A DNA stretch of 64,000 nucleotides from positions 124,001-188,000 of the forward strand of contig NZ_VWPH01000004.1 of NCBI RefSeq assembly GCF_008630535.1, given 5' to 3'. The translations under genes were made by a program, and so were the position numbers. The notes beneath the pieces were generated by a model. That model had not been told where the DNA came from and made no database searches. It worked only from the letters and a program-made list of their open reading frames with translations. How positions within the stretch are numbered: the first letter of the stretch is position 1; every line of letters starts with the position of its first letter. Source of the DNA: Saccharopolyspora hirsuta (GTDB lineage: Bacteria > Actinomycetota > Actinomycetes > Mycobacteriales > Pseudonocardiaceae). Below are positions 43,450 to 52,374 of the stretch, piece after piece.

Positions 43450-44652
43450 ATGCCTCTCGCGCTCCTGGCCCTGGCCATCGGGGCCTTCGGGATCGGCACC
43501 ACCGAGTTCGTGATCATGGGGGTGCTCCCGCAGGTCGCCGGGGAGTTCGGCGTCAGCATCCCGGCCGCCGGGTGGCTGGTGTCCGGCTACGCGCTCGGCG
43601 TCCTCATCGGCGCACCGATCCTCACCGTCCTGGGCACCAAGGTGTCCCGCAAGAAGATGCTGCTGTTCCTGATGGGCGTCTTCATCGTCGGCAACGCGCT
43701 CTCGGCCGCCGCCCCCGCCTTCGGCGTCATGCTCATCGGCCGGATCGTCGCCTCGTTCGCGCACGGCGCGTTCTTCGGCATCGGGTCGGTGGTCGCCGCC
43801 AGCCTGGTCGCCCCGGCCAAGAAGGCCTCGGCCATCTCGCTGATGTTCATGGGGCTGACCGTCGCCAACATCGTCGGCGTCCCCGGCGGCACCTACGTCG
43901 GACAGGTCTTCGGCTGGCGGGTCACCTTCGGCATCGTCGCGCTGCTCGGCGTGGTCGGGCTCCTCGGCGTCGCCGCGCTCGTCCCGGAGCAGGGCAAGCC
44001 CGAGGCCGCGAACATCCGCACCGAGTTCGCCGCGTTCCGCAACGTGCAGGTCTGGCTCGCCATGGCGATGACCGTCCTGGGCTACGGCGGCGTGTTCGCC
44101 GCGATCACCTACATCGCACCGATGATGACCGATGTCGCCGGCTACTCCGCGGGCGGCGTGACCTGGCTGCTCGTGCTGTTCGGCATCGGGATGTTCCTGG
44201 GCAACCTGCTCGGTGGCAAGTTCGCCGACAAGGCCCTGATGCCCATGCTGTTCGTCACGCTCGCGGCCCTGTCCGGCACCCTGCTGCTGTTCACGGCCAC
44301 CGCGCACAGCCAGGTCCTCGCCGCGATCACCCTGCCCGTCATCGGCGCCCTGGGCTTCGCGACCGTGCCGCCGCTGCAGAAGTGGATCCTCGACCAGGCC
44401 TCCGCAGCGCCGACCCTGGCCTCCGCGGCCAACATCGGCGCCTTCAACCTCGGCAACGCCCTCGCCGCCTGGCTCGGCGGTGTCGTGATCGCCGCCGGGT
44501 TCGGCTACACCTCGCCCAACTGGGTCGGGGCCCTGCTCGCCGCCACCGCGCTGCTGCTGTCGTTCCTCGCGGCCTTCCTCGACCGCCGCACCCGGGCAGC
44601 CGCAGCCGCCCCGGCGACCGAGCACGCCGAGCCGGTCACCGCCCAGCACTGA
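43450..44652 (+). CDS. MFS transporter (AraJ/Cmr-like DHA1 efflux)
   Basis: 400-aa permease beginning MPLALLALAIGAFGIGTTEF, the signature of the AraJ/PbuE/Cmr branch, with GVLPQVAGEFGVS, SGYALGVLIGAP, FAHGAFFGIGSV and GVPGGTYVG in the first half and about 12 hydrophobic segments. Members export sugars, purines or chloramphenicol-like drugs. Followed after 34 bases by an aldo/keto reductase gene on the same strand. A consensus-like promoter lies upstream. Confidence 0.9.
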   Translation: MPLALLALAIGAFGIGTTEFVIMGVLPQVAGEFGVSIPAAGWLVSGYALGVLIGAPILTVLGTKVSRKKMLLFLMGVFIVGNALSAAAPAFGVMLIGRIVASFAHGAFFGIGSVVAASLVAPAKKASAISLMFMGLTVANIVGVPGGTYVGQVFGWRVTFGIVALLGVVGLLGVAALVPEQGKPEAANIRTEFAAFRNVQVWLAMAMTVLGYGGVFAAITYIAPMMTDVAGYSAGGVTWLLVLFGIGMFLGNLLGGKFADKALMPMLFVTLAALSGTLLLFTATAHSQVLAAITLPVIGALGFATVPPLQKWILDQASAAPTLASAANIGAFNLGNALAAWLGGVVIAAGFGYTSPNWVGALLAATALLLSFLAAFLDRRTRAAAAAPATEHAEPVTAQH

Positions 44653-44686
44653 CCCGATCCGCAAAGATCACGAGGAGTTCCGCACC

Positions 44687-45505
44687 ATGGTTCCCAACGT
44701 CACCCTCAACAACGGCATCGAGATCCCGCAGCTCGGCTTCGGCGTCTTCCAGGTACCGGACGCGGAGACCACGGCCGCCGTCGCCGCCGCCCTGGAGGCC
44801 GGATACCGCTCCATCGACACCGCCGCGATCTACGGCAACGAGGCCGGTGTCGGCCGCGCCATCGCCGATTCGGGCATCCCCCGCGACGAGCTGTTCATCA
44901 CCACCAAGCTGTGGAACGACGACCAGGGCTACGACTCGACCCTCGCGGCCTTCGACAGCAGCCTGGCCGAGCTCGGCCTGGACCACGTGGACATGTACCT
45001 CATCCACTGGCCCACCCCGGCCCGCGACCGGTACCTGGACACCTGGAAGGCCATCGAGAAGCTGGTCGCCGACGGCCGCGTCCGCGCCGCCGGTGTGTCG
45101 AACTTCCAGCCGGCGCACCTGCGGCGGCTGATCGACAACAGCTCGCTGGTCCCAGTGGTCAACCAGGTCGAGCTGCACCCCGGCCTCCAGCAGCGCGAGT
45201 TGCGCGCCCTGCACGCCGAGCACGGGATCGCCACCGAGGCCTGGAGCCCGCTGGCCCAGGGCGCGATGCTGGGCGAGAGCACGCTGACCGACATCGCGGA
45301 GCGGCACGGCAAGTCGCCCGCCCAGGTCGTCATCCGCTGGCACCTGCAGCTCGGGAACATCGTGATCCCGAAGTCGGTCACCCCGGCCCGCATCCAGCAG
45401 AACATCGACGTCTTCGACTTCGCCCTGTCCGAGGACGAGATGACCGCGATCGCCGGCCTCGACCGCGGCCTGCGCACCGGCCCGGACCCCGACACCCTGA
45501 ACTGA
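44687..45505 (+). CDS. Aldo/keto reductase (AKR5 / 2,5-diketogluconate-reductase-like)
   Basis: 272-aa NADPH-dependent TIM-barrel reductase: VTLNNGIEIPQLGFGVFQV, then catalytic tetrad in YRSIDTAAIYGNE (Asp, Tyr), ITTKLW (Lys) and YLIHWPTP (His); phosphate-binding IPKSVTPARIQQN near the C-terminus. Typical of AKR5 enzymes that reduce ketoses, diketogluconate or methylglyoxal. AGGAG precedes the ATG. Likely cotranscribed with the MFS gene and ended by a strong hairpin six bases downstream. Confidence 0.93.
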   Translation: MVPNVTLNNGIEIPQLGFGVFQVPDAETTAAVAAALEAGYRSIDTAAIYGNEAGVGRAIADSGIPRDELFITTKLWNDDQGYDSTLAAFDSSLAELGLDHVDMYLIHWPTPARDRYLDTWKAIEKLVADGRVRAAGVSNFQPAHLRRLIDNSSLVPVVNQVELHPGLQQRELRALHAEHGIATEAWSPLAQGAMLGESTLTDIAERHGKSPAQVVIRWHLQLGNIVIPKSVTPARIQQNIDVFDFALSEDEMTAIAGLDRGLRTGPDPDTLN

Positions 45506-45510
45506 CCGCC

Positions 45511-45549
45511 CGTCGGGGAGGCCGCACGGTCCGTGCGGCCTCCCCGACG
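45511..45549 (+). terminator. Strong terminator hairpin after the aldo/keto reductase
   Basis: Perfect stem: 45511-45527 pairs with 45533-45549 (17 bases) around GGTCC. It begins six bases after the stop codon and ends 19 bases before the next gene. Confidence 0.85.
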
Positions 45550-45568
45550 CTGCCCCGCAGGAAACACG

Positions 45569-46564
45569 ATGCCTTCCGAACCCACCGCGCTGGACCGCCT
45601 CGTCGGCCCGACCGGCCTGCCGACGCTCGGTCTCGAGCTCCCGCTGGACAACGACTGGGGTGAGACCCGGCTCCGCACCGATCGCGCTGACGGCCGCCCC
45701 TTCGGCGTTCCGGACCTGTCCGAACACGCCCGCCTGGCCCAGCTGGCCGACGACCTCGGCTTCGCCGCCCTGTGGGTGCGGGACGTCCCGCTGTACGACC
45801 CGGTCCAGTTCGGCGACGCGGGTTCGGTCTTCGAGACCTTCACGCACCTGGGCCACCTGGCGGCCATCACCGAACGCGCGGTGCTCGGCACCGGCGCGGT
45901 CGTACTGCCCCTGCGCCAGCCCTGGCTGGTCGCCAAGGCCGCCGCCACGGTCGACGTGCTGTCCGGAGGACGGTTCGTGCTCGGCCTGGCCAGCGGTGAC
46001 CGGCCGGTCGAATATCCCTTGTTCGGCCTGGACTTCCACGCCCGCGGAGCCGCGTTCCGCGAAGGCGTGGAGATCCTCCGCGCAGCTTGGGCACGACGCT
46101 CCCCTGGCGAGGGCATCGATCTCCCGGACCTCGGGTTGACCGCCGACCGGCGGCTCGAAGTGCTGCCCAAGCCGACCGGTTCGACGATCCCGATCGCCAT
46201 CGCCGGTAGCGCGCAGCAGCCCGCCGAGTGGATCGCCGAGAACGCGGACGCGTCCCTCAACTACCCCCGTCAGCTGGGAGCGCTGCGCAAGAAGACAGCC
46301 GAGTGGCGGCAGCTCACCGGGAGTGCCGCCAAGCCGTACCTCACCCCGATGCAGCTCGACCTGCTCGACGACCCGACCGCCGAGGCCACCCCGCTCCGAC
46401 TCGGCGTGCGGACCGGCCGGCTGGCCCTCATCGAGCAGCTGCGCGCGATGGGTGAGCTCGGCGTCGCGCACGTCTCCTTCAACATCCGTCCCGGAGACCG
46501 CCCCGCCGAAGACGTGCTCGAGGAGCTGGCGCACGAGGTGCTGCCGCACTTCCCCACCAGCTGA
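45569..46564 (+). CDS. LLM-class (luciferase-like, FMN/F420) oxidoreductase
   Basis: 331-aa TIM-barrel flavin-dependent oxidoreductase: LAQLADDLGFAALWVRDVPL, TERAVLGTGAVVLPLRQP, VDVLSGGRFVLGLASGDRP, all hallmark bacterial-luciferase-like segments. Closest in style to the small class that includes alkanal monooxygenase-like and F420-dependent enzymes; which cofactor it uses is not decidable here. ATG at 45569 has AGGAAA upstream. It lies behind a terminator, so it probably has its own expression or depends on readthrough. Convergent with the truncated lysR gene, with a bidirectional hairpin between. Confidence 0.87.
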   Translation: MPSEPTALDRLVGPTGLPTLGLELPLDNDWGETRLRTDRADGRPFGVPDLSEHARLAQLADDLGFAALWVRDVPLYDPVQFGDAGSVFETFTHLGHLAAITERAVLGTGAVVLPLRQPWLVAKAAATVDVLSGGRFVLGLASGDRPVEYPLFGLDFHARGAAFREGVEILRAAWARRSPGEGIDLPDLGLTADRRLEVLPKPTGSTIPIAIAGSAQQPAEWIAENADASLNYPRQLGALRKKTAEWRQLTGSAAKPYLTPMQLDLLDDPTAEATPLRLGVRTGRLALIEQLRAMGELGVAHVSFNIRPGDRPAEDVLEELAHEVLPHFPTS

Positions 46565-46575
46565 AGGACGGCGCT

Positions 46576-46614
46576 GAATCGTCCATCGCGGACAGAATCC
46601 ACGATGGACGATTC
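46576..46614. terminator. Bidirectional terminator-like hairpin
   Basis: GAATCGTCCATCG (46576-46588) and CGATGGACGATTC (46602-46614) pair perfectly, extended inward by two more pairs after one mismatch; loop seven bases. Sits between the convergent LLM and lysR stops. Confidence 0.75.
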
Positions 46615-46620
46615 GGTTCG

Positions 46621-47460
46621 CTACTCGGCGCTGCGCGTGCCGAGAACGGTGGTGCGGAAGGAGGTCACCACGGGACGCAGGTCGATGTGGTGCCATGCGG
46701 CCCACAGCTGGACACAACCGTCGTGCCAAGGGAGTTCGCGCACCTCGATGTCCTCCGTGGTCGCACTCGCCATGCTCTTCGGCACCAGCGCGAGCCCGAG
46801 CCCGGAGGCCACCAGCCCGAGCGCGGTCAGCGGTTCCGCGGCGTCGAGGCGGATGTCCGGCGTGAAACCCGCCGCGGCGCAGGATGCGACGAAGGCGTCC
46901 CGCCAGGCGGGGTCCTGGGCGTTCTCGATCGCGATCCACGGCAGGCCGTCGAGGTCACCGGGCGCGATTTCCGCCTTGCCGACGAGCGGATGCTTCGCAG
47001 GCACGGCGAGCAGCAACGGGTCCCGGAACAGCGGCGCGGCCACCAGGTCCGGGTCGTCCGCGGGCGGCGGCTGGTGGACGAGTGCGATGTCCAGGCTGCG
47101 CTGCCGCAGTCCTTCGAACTGCGCGCCGGGCGAGAGGTTGTACAGCGCGATGTGCACGTCCGGCTGTGCGTCGTGCAGCGCGCGCAGCGCACCGGGGAGG
47201 ATTCCGGTGTGGATGGCGTCGGCGACGTAGCCGATGCACAGGCCGCCTTCCTCGCCGCGGCCGAGCCTGCGGCCCAGGTTCTCCAAGCGGTCGGCGTGCT
47301 GCAGCAGCGCGCGGGATTCGACCAGGAACACCTGGCCGTCCCGGGTGAGCCGGATTCGCTGCTGGGAGCGCTCGAAGAGCGTGAGTCCCAGGTTCTTCTC
47401 CAGCTGCGCGATCTGCCTGCTGAGCGGCGATTGCGAGATGTGCAGCCGCTCGGCGGCGAC
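46621..47460 (-). pseudogene. LysR-family regulator with deleted N-terminus
   Basis: The frame carries a normal LysR body: AAERLHISQSPLSRQIAQLE, LGLTLFERSQQRIRLTRDG and a complete effector domain to 46621. The first roughly 20 residues (helix 1 and the start of helix 2 of the DNA-binding domain) are missing: homology stops at about 47457, where the sequence passes without a break into an aldo/keto reductase gene on the other strand. No ATG or GTG lies in the LysR part near the junction. The remaining product of about 278 residues would lack an intact reading head, so it is probably non-functional. Confidence 0.8.
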
Positions 47461-48024
47461 GAGTGGGTCGCCGCCTACGAGTCCGCTCGCACCGGCGCCT
47501 TCCGCGTCCTGCAGAAGCTGCGCGACGAAGGCGTCATCAAGGGCTGGGGCCTGGGCGTCAACAAGGTCGAGCCGCTGGAGATGACGCTCGACCTCGACGA
47601 GCCGAAGCCCGACGGGTTCCTGCTCGCCGGCCGCTACACGCTGCTCGACCACGACCGCGCCCTGCAGCGCCTGCTGCCCGCCGCCGAGGCCCAGAGCGTC
47701 GACATCGTCGTCGGCGGCCCGTACAGCTCCGGCATCCTCGCGGGCGGCCAGCACTTCGAGTACCAGAAGGCCCCCGCCGCGATCGTCGAGAAGGTGGAGC
47801 GCATCAAGTCGCTCGCCGCGCAGCACGGCACGAGCATCAAGGCGGCGGCACTGCAGTTCTCCCTCGCCCACCCCGCCGTCGCCGCGACGATCCCCGGCGC
47901 CACGCGACCGAGCCGCATCGCCGAGGACGTCGCCGCGCACGCCGAGTCCGTCCCGGCGGAGTTCTGGACCGCCCTGCGCGCGGAAGGACTCGTCGCGCAG
48001 AACGCCCCCGTCCCCCACGCCTGA
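47454..48024 (+). pseudogene. Aldo/keto reductase with deleted N-terminal half
   Basis: C-terminal about 190 residues of a D-threo-aldose-dehydrogenase/pyridoxal-dehydrogenase-like aldo/keto reductase: RDEGVIKGWGLGVNKVEPLE, DGFLLAGRYTLLDHDRALQR, VGGPYSSGILAGG, TIPGATRPSRIAEDV. The N-terminal half with the Asp-Tyr-Lys catalytic residues is absent; homology starts at GGDEWVAAY (about 47454) directly against the truncated lysR. No credible start codon with ribosome site precedes it. Interpreted as the other product of the deletion that removed both 5' ends. A GC-rich hairpin follows. Confidence 0.8.
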
Positions 48025-48033
48025 TCCCGGGAC

Positions 48034-48065
48034 CGGTGCCCGCCCGCTCCGGCGGGTGGGCGCCG
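48034..48065 (+). terminator. Terminator-like hairpin after the truncated aldo/keto reductase
   Basis: 48034-48047 pairs with 48052-48065 (14 pairs, two of them G-U) around a 4-base loop, ten bases after the stop. The remaining gap to 48224 shows no gene. Confidence 0.55.
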
Positions 48066-48224
48066 ACCGGGAACTCGGCCGGGAAAGTCCGAAATGGACC
48101 ACTCGCACCGACAGCGCCGCTTTCGCTCAGCCCGGGAATCCGCTGCGGCCAACGGGTTCAAGCACTCCGTCCGGCGGCGCATACTGCTGGACGCCCGGCG
48201 ACGGCGACCAGTTCGGGGGTGCGA

Positions 48225-50060
48225 ATGGCCGAGATCCACGACTTCGAGCGCAACGACTCGAAGCTCCGGCGCGACCTGTCCGTGCAGCAGCTGCTGTTCA
48301 TCTCGATCGGTTCCATCATCGGGTCCGGGTGGCTGTTCGCGGTGCTGTCCGCCGGTGCCGTCGCCGGGCCCGCGGTGATCGTGTCGTGGGTGCTCACCGC
48401 GATCCTGATCTCGTTCCTGGCGCTGAACTACGCCGAGACGGGTTCGATGCTGCCGCGCAGCGGCGGCGTCGCGCGGTACCCGTACCTGACGCACGGCGGC
48501 TACCTCGGGTTCCTGCTGAGCTGGTCGATGCTGCTGGGCGGGGTCACCACGGTGGCCATCGAGGCGCTGGCGGTCGTGCAGTACGCCGCCGGTTACGTCG
48601 CGACCTGGACCGGTGTCGAGCTGACCGCCCAGGGCGACGACGGTTCCACGCTGACCGGGACCGGTCGCGTGGTGTCGGTCGTGGTGATGCTGCTGTTCTT
48701 CTGCGTCAACGTCTTCGGCGTCCGGTTCTTCGGCAAGTTCAACCAGTGGGTGAGCTGGTGGAAGCTGATCGTCCCGGTGCTGACGTTCGTGCTGCTGTTC
48801 GCCGTCTTCGACGGGTCGAACTTCACCGGCCAGGGCGGATTCGCACCGCAGGGCTGGGGTGCGGTGTTCAACGCCATCGCCGTCTCGGGGATCGTGTTCG
48901 CCTTCCAGGGCTTCCGCGAGGGCGTCAACTTCGGCGGCGAGGCGCGCAACCCGCAGCGCGACATCTTCATCGCCACGGTCGGGTCGGTGGCCATCTGCGC
49001 GGTCATCTTCGTGCTGCTGCAGGTGGCCTTCATCGGCGCCCTGGACTGGGGCTCGCTGGGCATCGCGCCGGGCGACTGGGCCGGGTTGGAGGGCAGCCGC
49101 TGGGCCGACCAGCCGCTCTACTCGGCGCTGGAGTCCACCGGCATCGCGCTGCTCGGCGCGTTCGGCGTGTTCCTGCTGATCGACGCGGCGATCTCACCGG
49201 CCGGTACCGGCTGGATCTACCTGGGCGACACCGCCCGCACCCTGTACGGGATGGCGCTGCACGGCAGCATGCCCAAGGCGTTCGCCCGGATCGGCGAGCG
49301 GACCCGGGTGCCGTGGCTGGGCATGGTCGCCTGCCTGGTGGCCGGGTGCGCGTTCTTCCTGCCCTTCCCGGGCTGGTACAAGCTGATCGGCTACACCTCG
49401 TCGACTGCCGTCATCACCTACCTCGCGGCGGCACCGCAGCTGCAGGTGATGCGCCGGGTCGCGCCCGGTGCGCCGCGACCGTTCTTCCTGCGCGGGTCGA
49501 AAGTGCTGTCCCCGCTCGGCTTCCTCGCCGCGAGCATGATCCTGTACTGGTCCGGCTACGAGGTGCTGCAGGGCGTGGTGGCCACCGTGCTGGTGGCGCT
49601 GCCGATCTACGCGCTCCACCAGGGGCCGCGCCAGGGCCGGATGCCGCTGGCCGCCGCCGGATGGCTCGGCGGGGTGTTCGGCGTGGTCTGGATCGCCACC
49701 CAAGTGATCGGTCCGCTCGGCACCGACAGCCTGCCGTTCCTCGGGTTCTGGCTGCTGTCCACCGCGGAGGTCCTCGGCTTCACCTGGCTGCTGTGGCGGA
49801 TGAGCACCCTGGAGGGCCGCCGCGAGATCCGGGCGGCGAACTGGGCCGTCGCGCTGACGCTGGCGCTGTACCTGGTCTCCTACTACGGCGCCTACGGCGC
49901 GGTGGCCGAGCCGCTGCTGCCGTTCCCGTGGGACAGCGCCGTCGCGGCGGTGCTCGGCCTGATCGCCCACTACTGGGCGGTGGGCAGCGGATATTCGACG
50001 CAGGAGCTGCTGGCCAGCCTGCCCGCGGCGGACGATCCGGAAGGGGTGCGCAATGGTTGA
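48225..50060 (+). CDS. APC-family amino-acid permease
   Basis: 611-aa permease with about 12-14 transmembrane segments; RDLSVQQLLFISIGSIIGSG at TM1 is the APC superfamily motif with the unwound G-S-G substrate site, and GFREGVNFGGEARNPQRDIF follows TM6. Length is greater than the usual 450-500 because of an extended C-terminal membrane part. ATG at 48225; a GTG six bases earlier is possible. Overlaps the next gene (FAD oxidase) by eight bases, implying that the imported amino acid or amine is oxidised by it. Confidence 0.9.
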   Translation: MAEIHDFERNDSKLRRDLSVQQLLFISIGSIIGSGWLFAVLSAGAVAGPAVIVSWVLTAILISFLALNYAETGSMLPRSGGVARYPYLTHGGYLGFLLSWSMLLGGVTTVAIEALAVVQYAAGYVATWTGVELTAQGDDGSTLTGTGRVVSVVVMLLFFCVNVFGVRFFGKFNQWVSWWKLIVPVLTFVLLFAVFDGSNFTGQGGFAPQGWGAVFNAIAVSGIVFAFQGFREGVNFGGEARNPQRDIFIATVGSVAICAVIFVLLQVAFIGALDWGSLGIAPGDWAGLEGSRWADQPLYSALESTGIALLGAFGVFLLIDAAISPAGTGWIYLGDTARTLYGMALHGSMPKAFARIGERTRVPWLGMVACLVAGCAFFLPFPGWYKLIGYTSSTAVITYLAAAPQLQVMRRVAPGAPRPFFLRGSKVLSPLGFLAASMILYWSGYEVLQGVVATVLVALPIYALHQGPRQGRMPLAAAGWLGGVFGVVWIATQVIGPLGTDSLPFLGFWLLSTAEVLGFTWLLWRMSTLEGRREIRAANWAVALTLALYLVSYYGAYGAVAEPLLPFPWDSAVAAVLGLIAHYWAVGSGYSTQELLASLPAADDPEGVRNG

Positions 50061-51216
50061 CGTCATCGTGGTGGGTGCGGGCGTGGTCGGGTCCAGCACC
50101 GCCTTCCACCTCGCCGAGAGCGGCGCGAACGTGGTGGTGCTGGATCCGGACCGGGGTTTCGGCGGGCAGACACCCCGTTCCGGGGCGATCATCCGCGACC
50201 ACCACGCGACCGCGGTGGAAGCCGATCTGGCGTGGGAGAGCCTGACCGAGTACTTCGAGTCGTGGGCCACCCGGATCGGCGGGGCCTGCGGCTTCACCCG
50301 GACCGGATTCGCCTACCTCGCCGACGAGAACGATGCCGAAGCGGTCCGGGCCAACGTCGCCATGCTCCGGGCGCGCGGGATGCCCGACGAGCTGCTGACG
50401 CCGGATCAGCTGGGCGAGCTGGAGCCCGCCATCTCGACCGGGGCCATCAGCGTGGCGTCCTACGAGGAGCGCAGCGGCTACGCCGATCCGGCGGCCACCA
50501 TCATCAGTCTTCAGCAGGCCGCCCAACGCCGCGGTGCGCGCTTCGAGCGGTTGCGGGTCTCAGCGCTGGTGGAGGATTCCGGGCGGGTCGCCGGAGTCCG
50601 CACCGAGGACGGTGCGCGGCGGGGCGATGTCGTCGTCCTCGCGACCGGCGCTTGGACACCGCAGCTGGCCGCGACCGCGGGCCTCGAACTGCCGATTCGC
50701 CCCGCTCGCATCCAGGTGATGCTCTACGAGCGCCCCTACGACCTCCCTACCCACCTGACGATGACGGACGTGGCCAACGACATCTACCTGCGCCCCACCG
50801 CGGACCGCTGCACCCTGGTCGGCCGCCACGCGCCGGAGCGCGAATGGCTGGACGGCCCGGACCCCGACTTCGGCGAGCCCGATGCGGACTTCGTCGCCGA
50901 AGGCCTGGTGCGGCTCGGCCGCCGGATCCCGGCGATGGCCGAAGCCCCGTACCGGCTGGGCCGCACCTGCGCGCTGGACATCACCCCGGACGGCCGTCCG
51001 ATCCTCGGACCGTCGGAGGTGCCGGGCCTCCACCTGGCGGCGGGCTGGAGCGGCTCGGGCTTCGGCAAGGCCCCGGCGATCGGTGCGGAACTCGCCCGCT
51101 GGATCCTCACCGGCGCCCCGAAACGCCCCGAGCTCGAAACCTTCACCAACCAGCGCTTCACCACCGGCGACCTCATCCGCGGCGATCACGAGTACGGCGC
51201 CACCGGCCCGCACTGA
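50053..51216 (+). CDS. FAD-dependent amino-acid/amine oxidoreductase (DAO family)
   Basis: 387-aa flavoprotein: VIVVGAGVVGSSTAFHLAES at the N-terminus, LDPDRGFGG, a central VLATGAWTPQLAATAGLELP and C-terminal LDITPDGRPILGPS then GWSGSGFGKAPAIG closing the FAD site. The family includes sarcosine, glycine and D-amino-acid oxidases or dehydrogenases; the substrate is probably what the overlapping APC permease brings in. No covalent-flavin motif is evident. ATG overlaps the permease stop by eight bases. Convergent with a second, different FAD oxidase gene. Confidence 0.9.
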   Translation: MVDVIVVGAGVVGSSTAFHLAESGANVVVLDPDRGFGGQTPRSGAIIRDHHATAVEADLAWESLTEYFESWATRIGGACGFTRTGFAYLADENDAEAVRANVAMLRARGMPDELLTPDQLGELEPAISTGAISVASYEERSGYADPAATIISLQQAAQRRGARFERLRVSALVEDSGRVAGVRTEDGARRGDVVVLATGAWTPQLAATAGLELPIRPARIQVMLYERPYDLPTHLTMTDVANDIYLRPTADRCTLVGRHAPEREWLDGPDPDFGEPDADFVAEGLVRLGRRIPAMAEAPYRLGRTCALDITPDGRPILGPSEVPGLHLAAGWSGSGFGKAPAIGAELARWILTGAPKRPELETFTNQRFTTGDLIRGDHEYGATGPH

Positions 51217-51244
51217 CACCTGATCCTGCGGCCGGGGTGACCCC

Positions 51245-52342
51245 TCAGCGCAGCGGGTCGTAGGGCGCCAGGTCGATTCCCGGGTCGACCTGGCGGGCCA
51301 GCCGCGCCGCGACCGCCCCCGCGTACGGGCCCATCGTCAGGCCGGAGGCCCCCAGCCCGTTGGCCACGACCAGCCCGGGGACCTGCGGGACCGCACCGAG
51401 CAGCGGCCGGATGTCGGGCCCCATCGGGCGGAACCCGATGCGGGTCTCCACGTGCGTGGCACCGGCCAGCCCAGGAGCCACCGACAGCGCTTCGCCGAGC
51501 ACCTCGGCCAGGCCCGCGGCGGTCACCCGGTGGTCGAAACCGGCGCCGTCCTCGCGGGTCGCGCCGACCACGACGCGCGAGTCGTCGAAGGCCAGGAGGT
51601 AGTGCCGCGACCGGGGCAGCACAACCGGCCAGTTCGCGGTTTCCACGCCTGGCAGCCGCAAGTGCGTGATCTGCCCGCGCTGCGGCACGACCCGCACCTG
51701 GACGCCGATCGGTTCCAGCAGCTGCGGCGACCAGGCACCGGCCGCCGCGATCACCGCATCCGCCTCGATGAACGCGTCCCCGACCCGCACTCCGCGCACC
51801 GCGCTGTCGGCGACGATCGCGGCCGTGCCGTTGACGGTCCGGGCGCCGCGCTGAACCGCGGCGCGGCGCATCGCATCCCGGACCAACCGGCCGTCCAGCC
51901 GCGCTGCCCCGGGGATGTGGATCGCCGGGCCGTCGTGCTCTAGCGGCGGGAAGAGCTCGCGGGCCCGGCGAGCGCTGATCAGCTCCACGTCGCCAGCCAT
52001 CGGCGACTCCGCAGCGCGCTCGGCCACGCACCGGAGCACCTCGTCCGCCTCGTCGTCGGTGACCAGTCGCAGCGAGCCGACCCGGCGGTAGCCGAGCTCG
52101 GTCTCCCCATCAGCCGCCAACGCCGCCAGCAGTTCCTGGTAGTGCTCCGCCCCGGCAACGGCGAACCGGTACCAGTCCGGATCGTCCACCCTGGACGACC
52201 AGGGGCAGATGATGCCCGCCCCGGCCGAGGTCGCACGGCCCGGGGTCAGCGAGTCCACCAGGACCACGTCTGCTCCAGCCCGGGTCAGCTCGTAAGCGGC
52301 TGCCGCTCCGACGATGCCGCTCCCGATGACCGCCACTCGCAT
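51245..52342 (-). CDS. FAD-dependent oxidoreductase, glycine/D-amino-acid oxidase type
   Basis: 365-aa DAO-family flavoprotein: RVAVIGSGIVGAAAAYELTR at residues 2-21, LVDSLTPGRATSAGAGIICP, AAAGAWSPQLLEPIGVQVRV, RIGFRPMGPDIRPLLG and NGLGASGLTMGPYAG. The last segments match glycine/D-amino-acid oxidase-like proteins. ATG at 52342 with AGGAGG upstream; the long upstream frame is antisense to the peptide transporter and not used. Third gene of the XRE-POT-oxidase operon, 32 bases after the peptide permease. Confidence 0.9.
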   Translation of the reverse strand: MRVAVIGSGIVGAAAAYELTRAGADVVLVDSLTPGRATSAGAGIICPWSSRVDDPDWYRFAVAGAEHYQELLAALAADGETELGYRRVGSLRLVTDDEADEVLRCVAERAAESPMAGDVELISARRARELFPPLEHDGPAIHIPGAARLDGRLVRDAMRRAAVQRGARTVNGTAAIVADSAVRGVRVGDAFIEADAVIAAAGAWSPQLLEPIGVQVRVVPQRGQITHLRLPGVETANWPVVLPRSRHYLLAFDDSRVVVGATREDGAGFDHRVTAAGLAEVLGEALSVAPGLAGATHVETRIGFRPMGPDIRPLLGAVPQVPGLVVANGLGASGLTMGPYAGAVAARLARQVDPGIDLAPYDPLR

Positions 52343-52374
52343 CTTCCGCTCCTCCTGATCCGACCGATTCCCTC

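Noticed and set aside
46621..48024. A single antisense overlap of two complete genes
   Set aside because: Each homology stops at the same junction inside the protein, so truncation explains it better than overlap.
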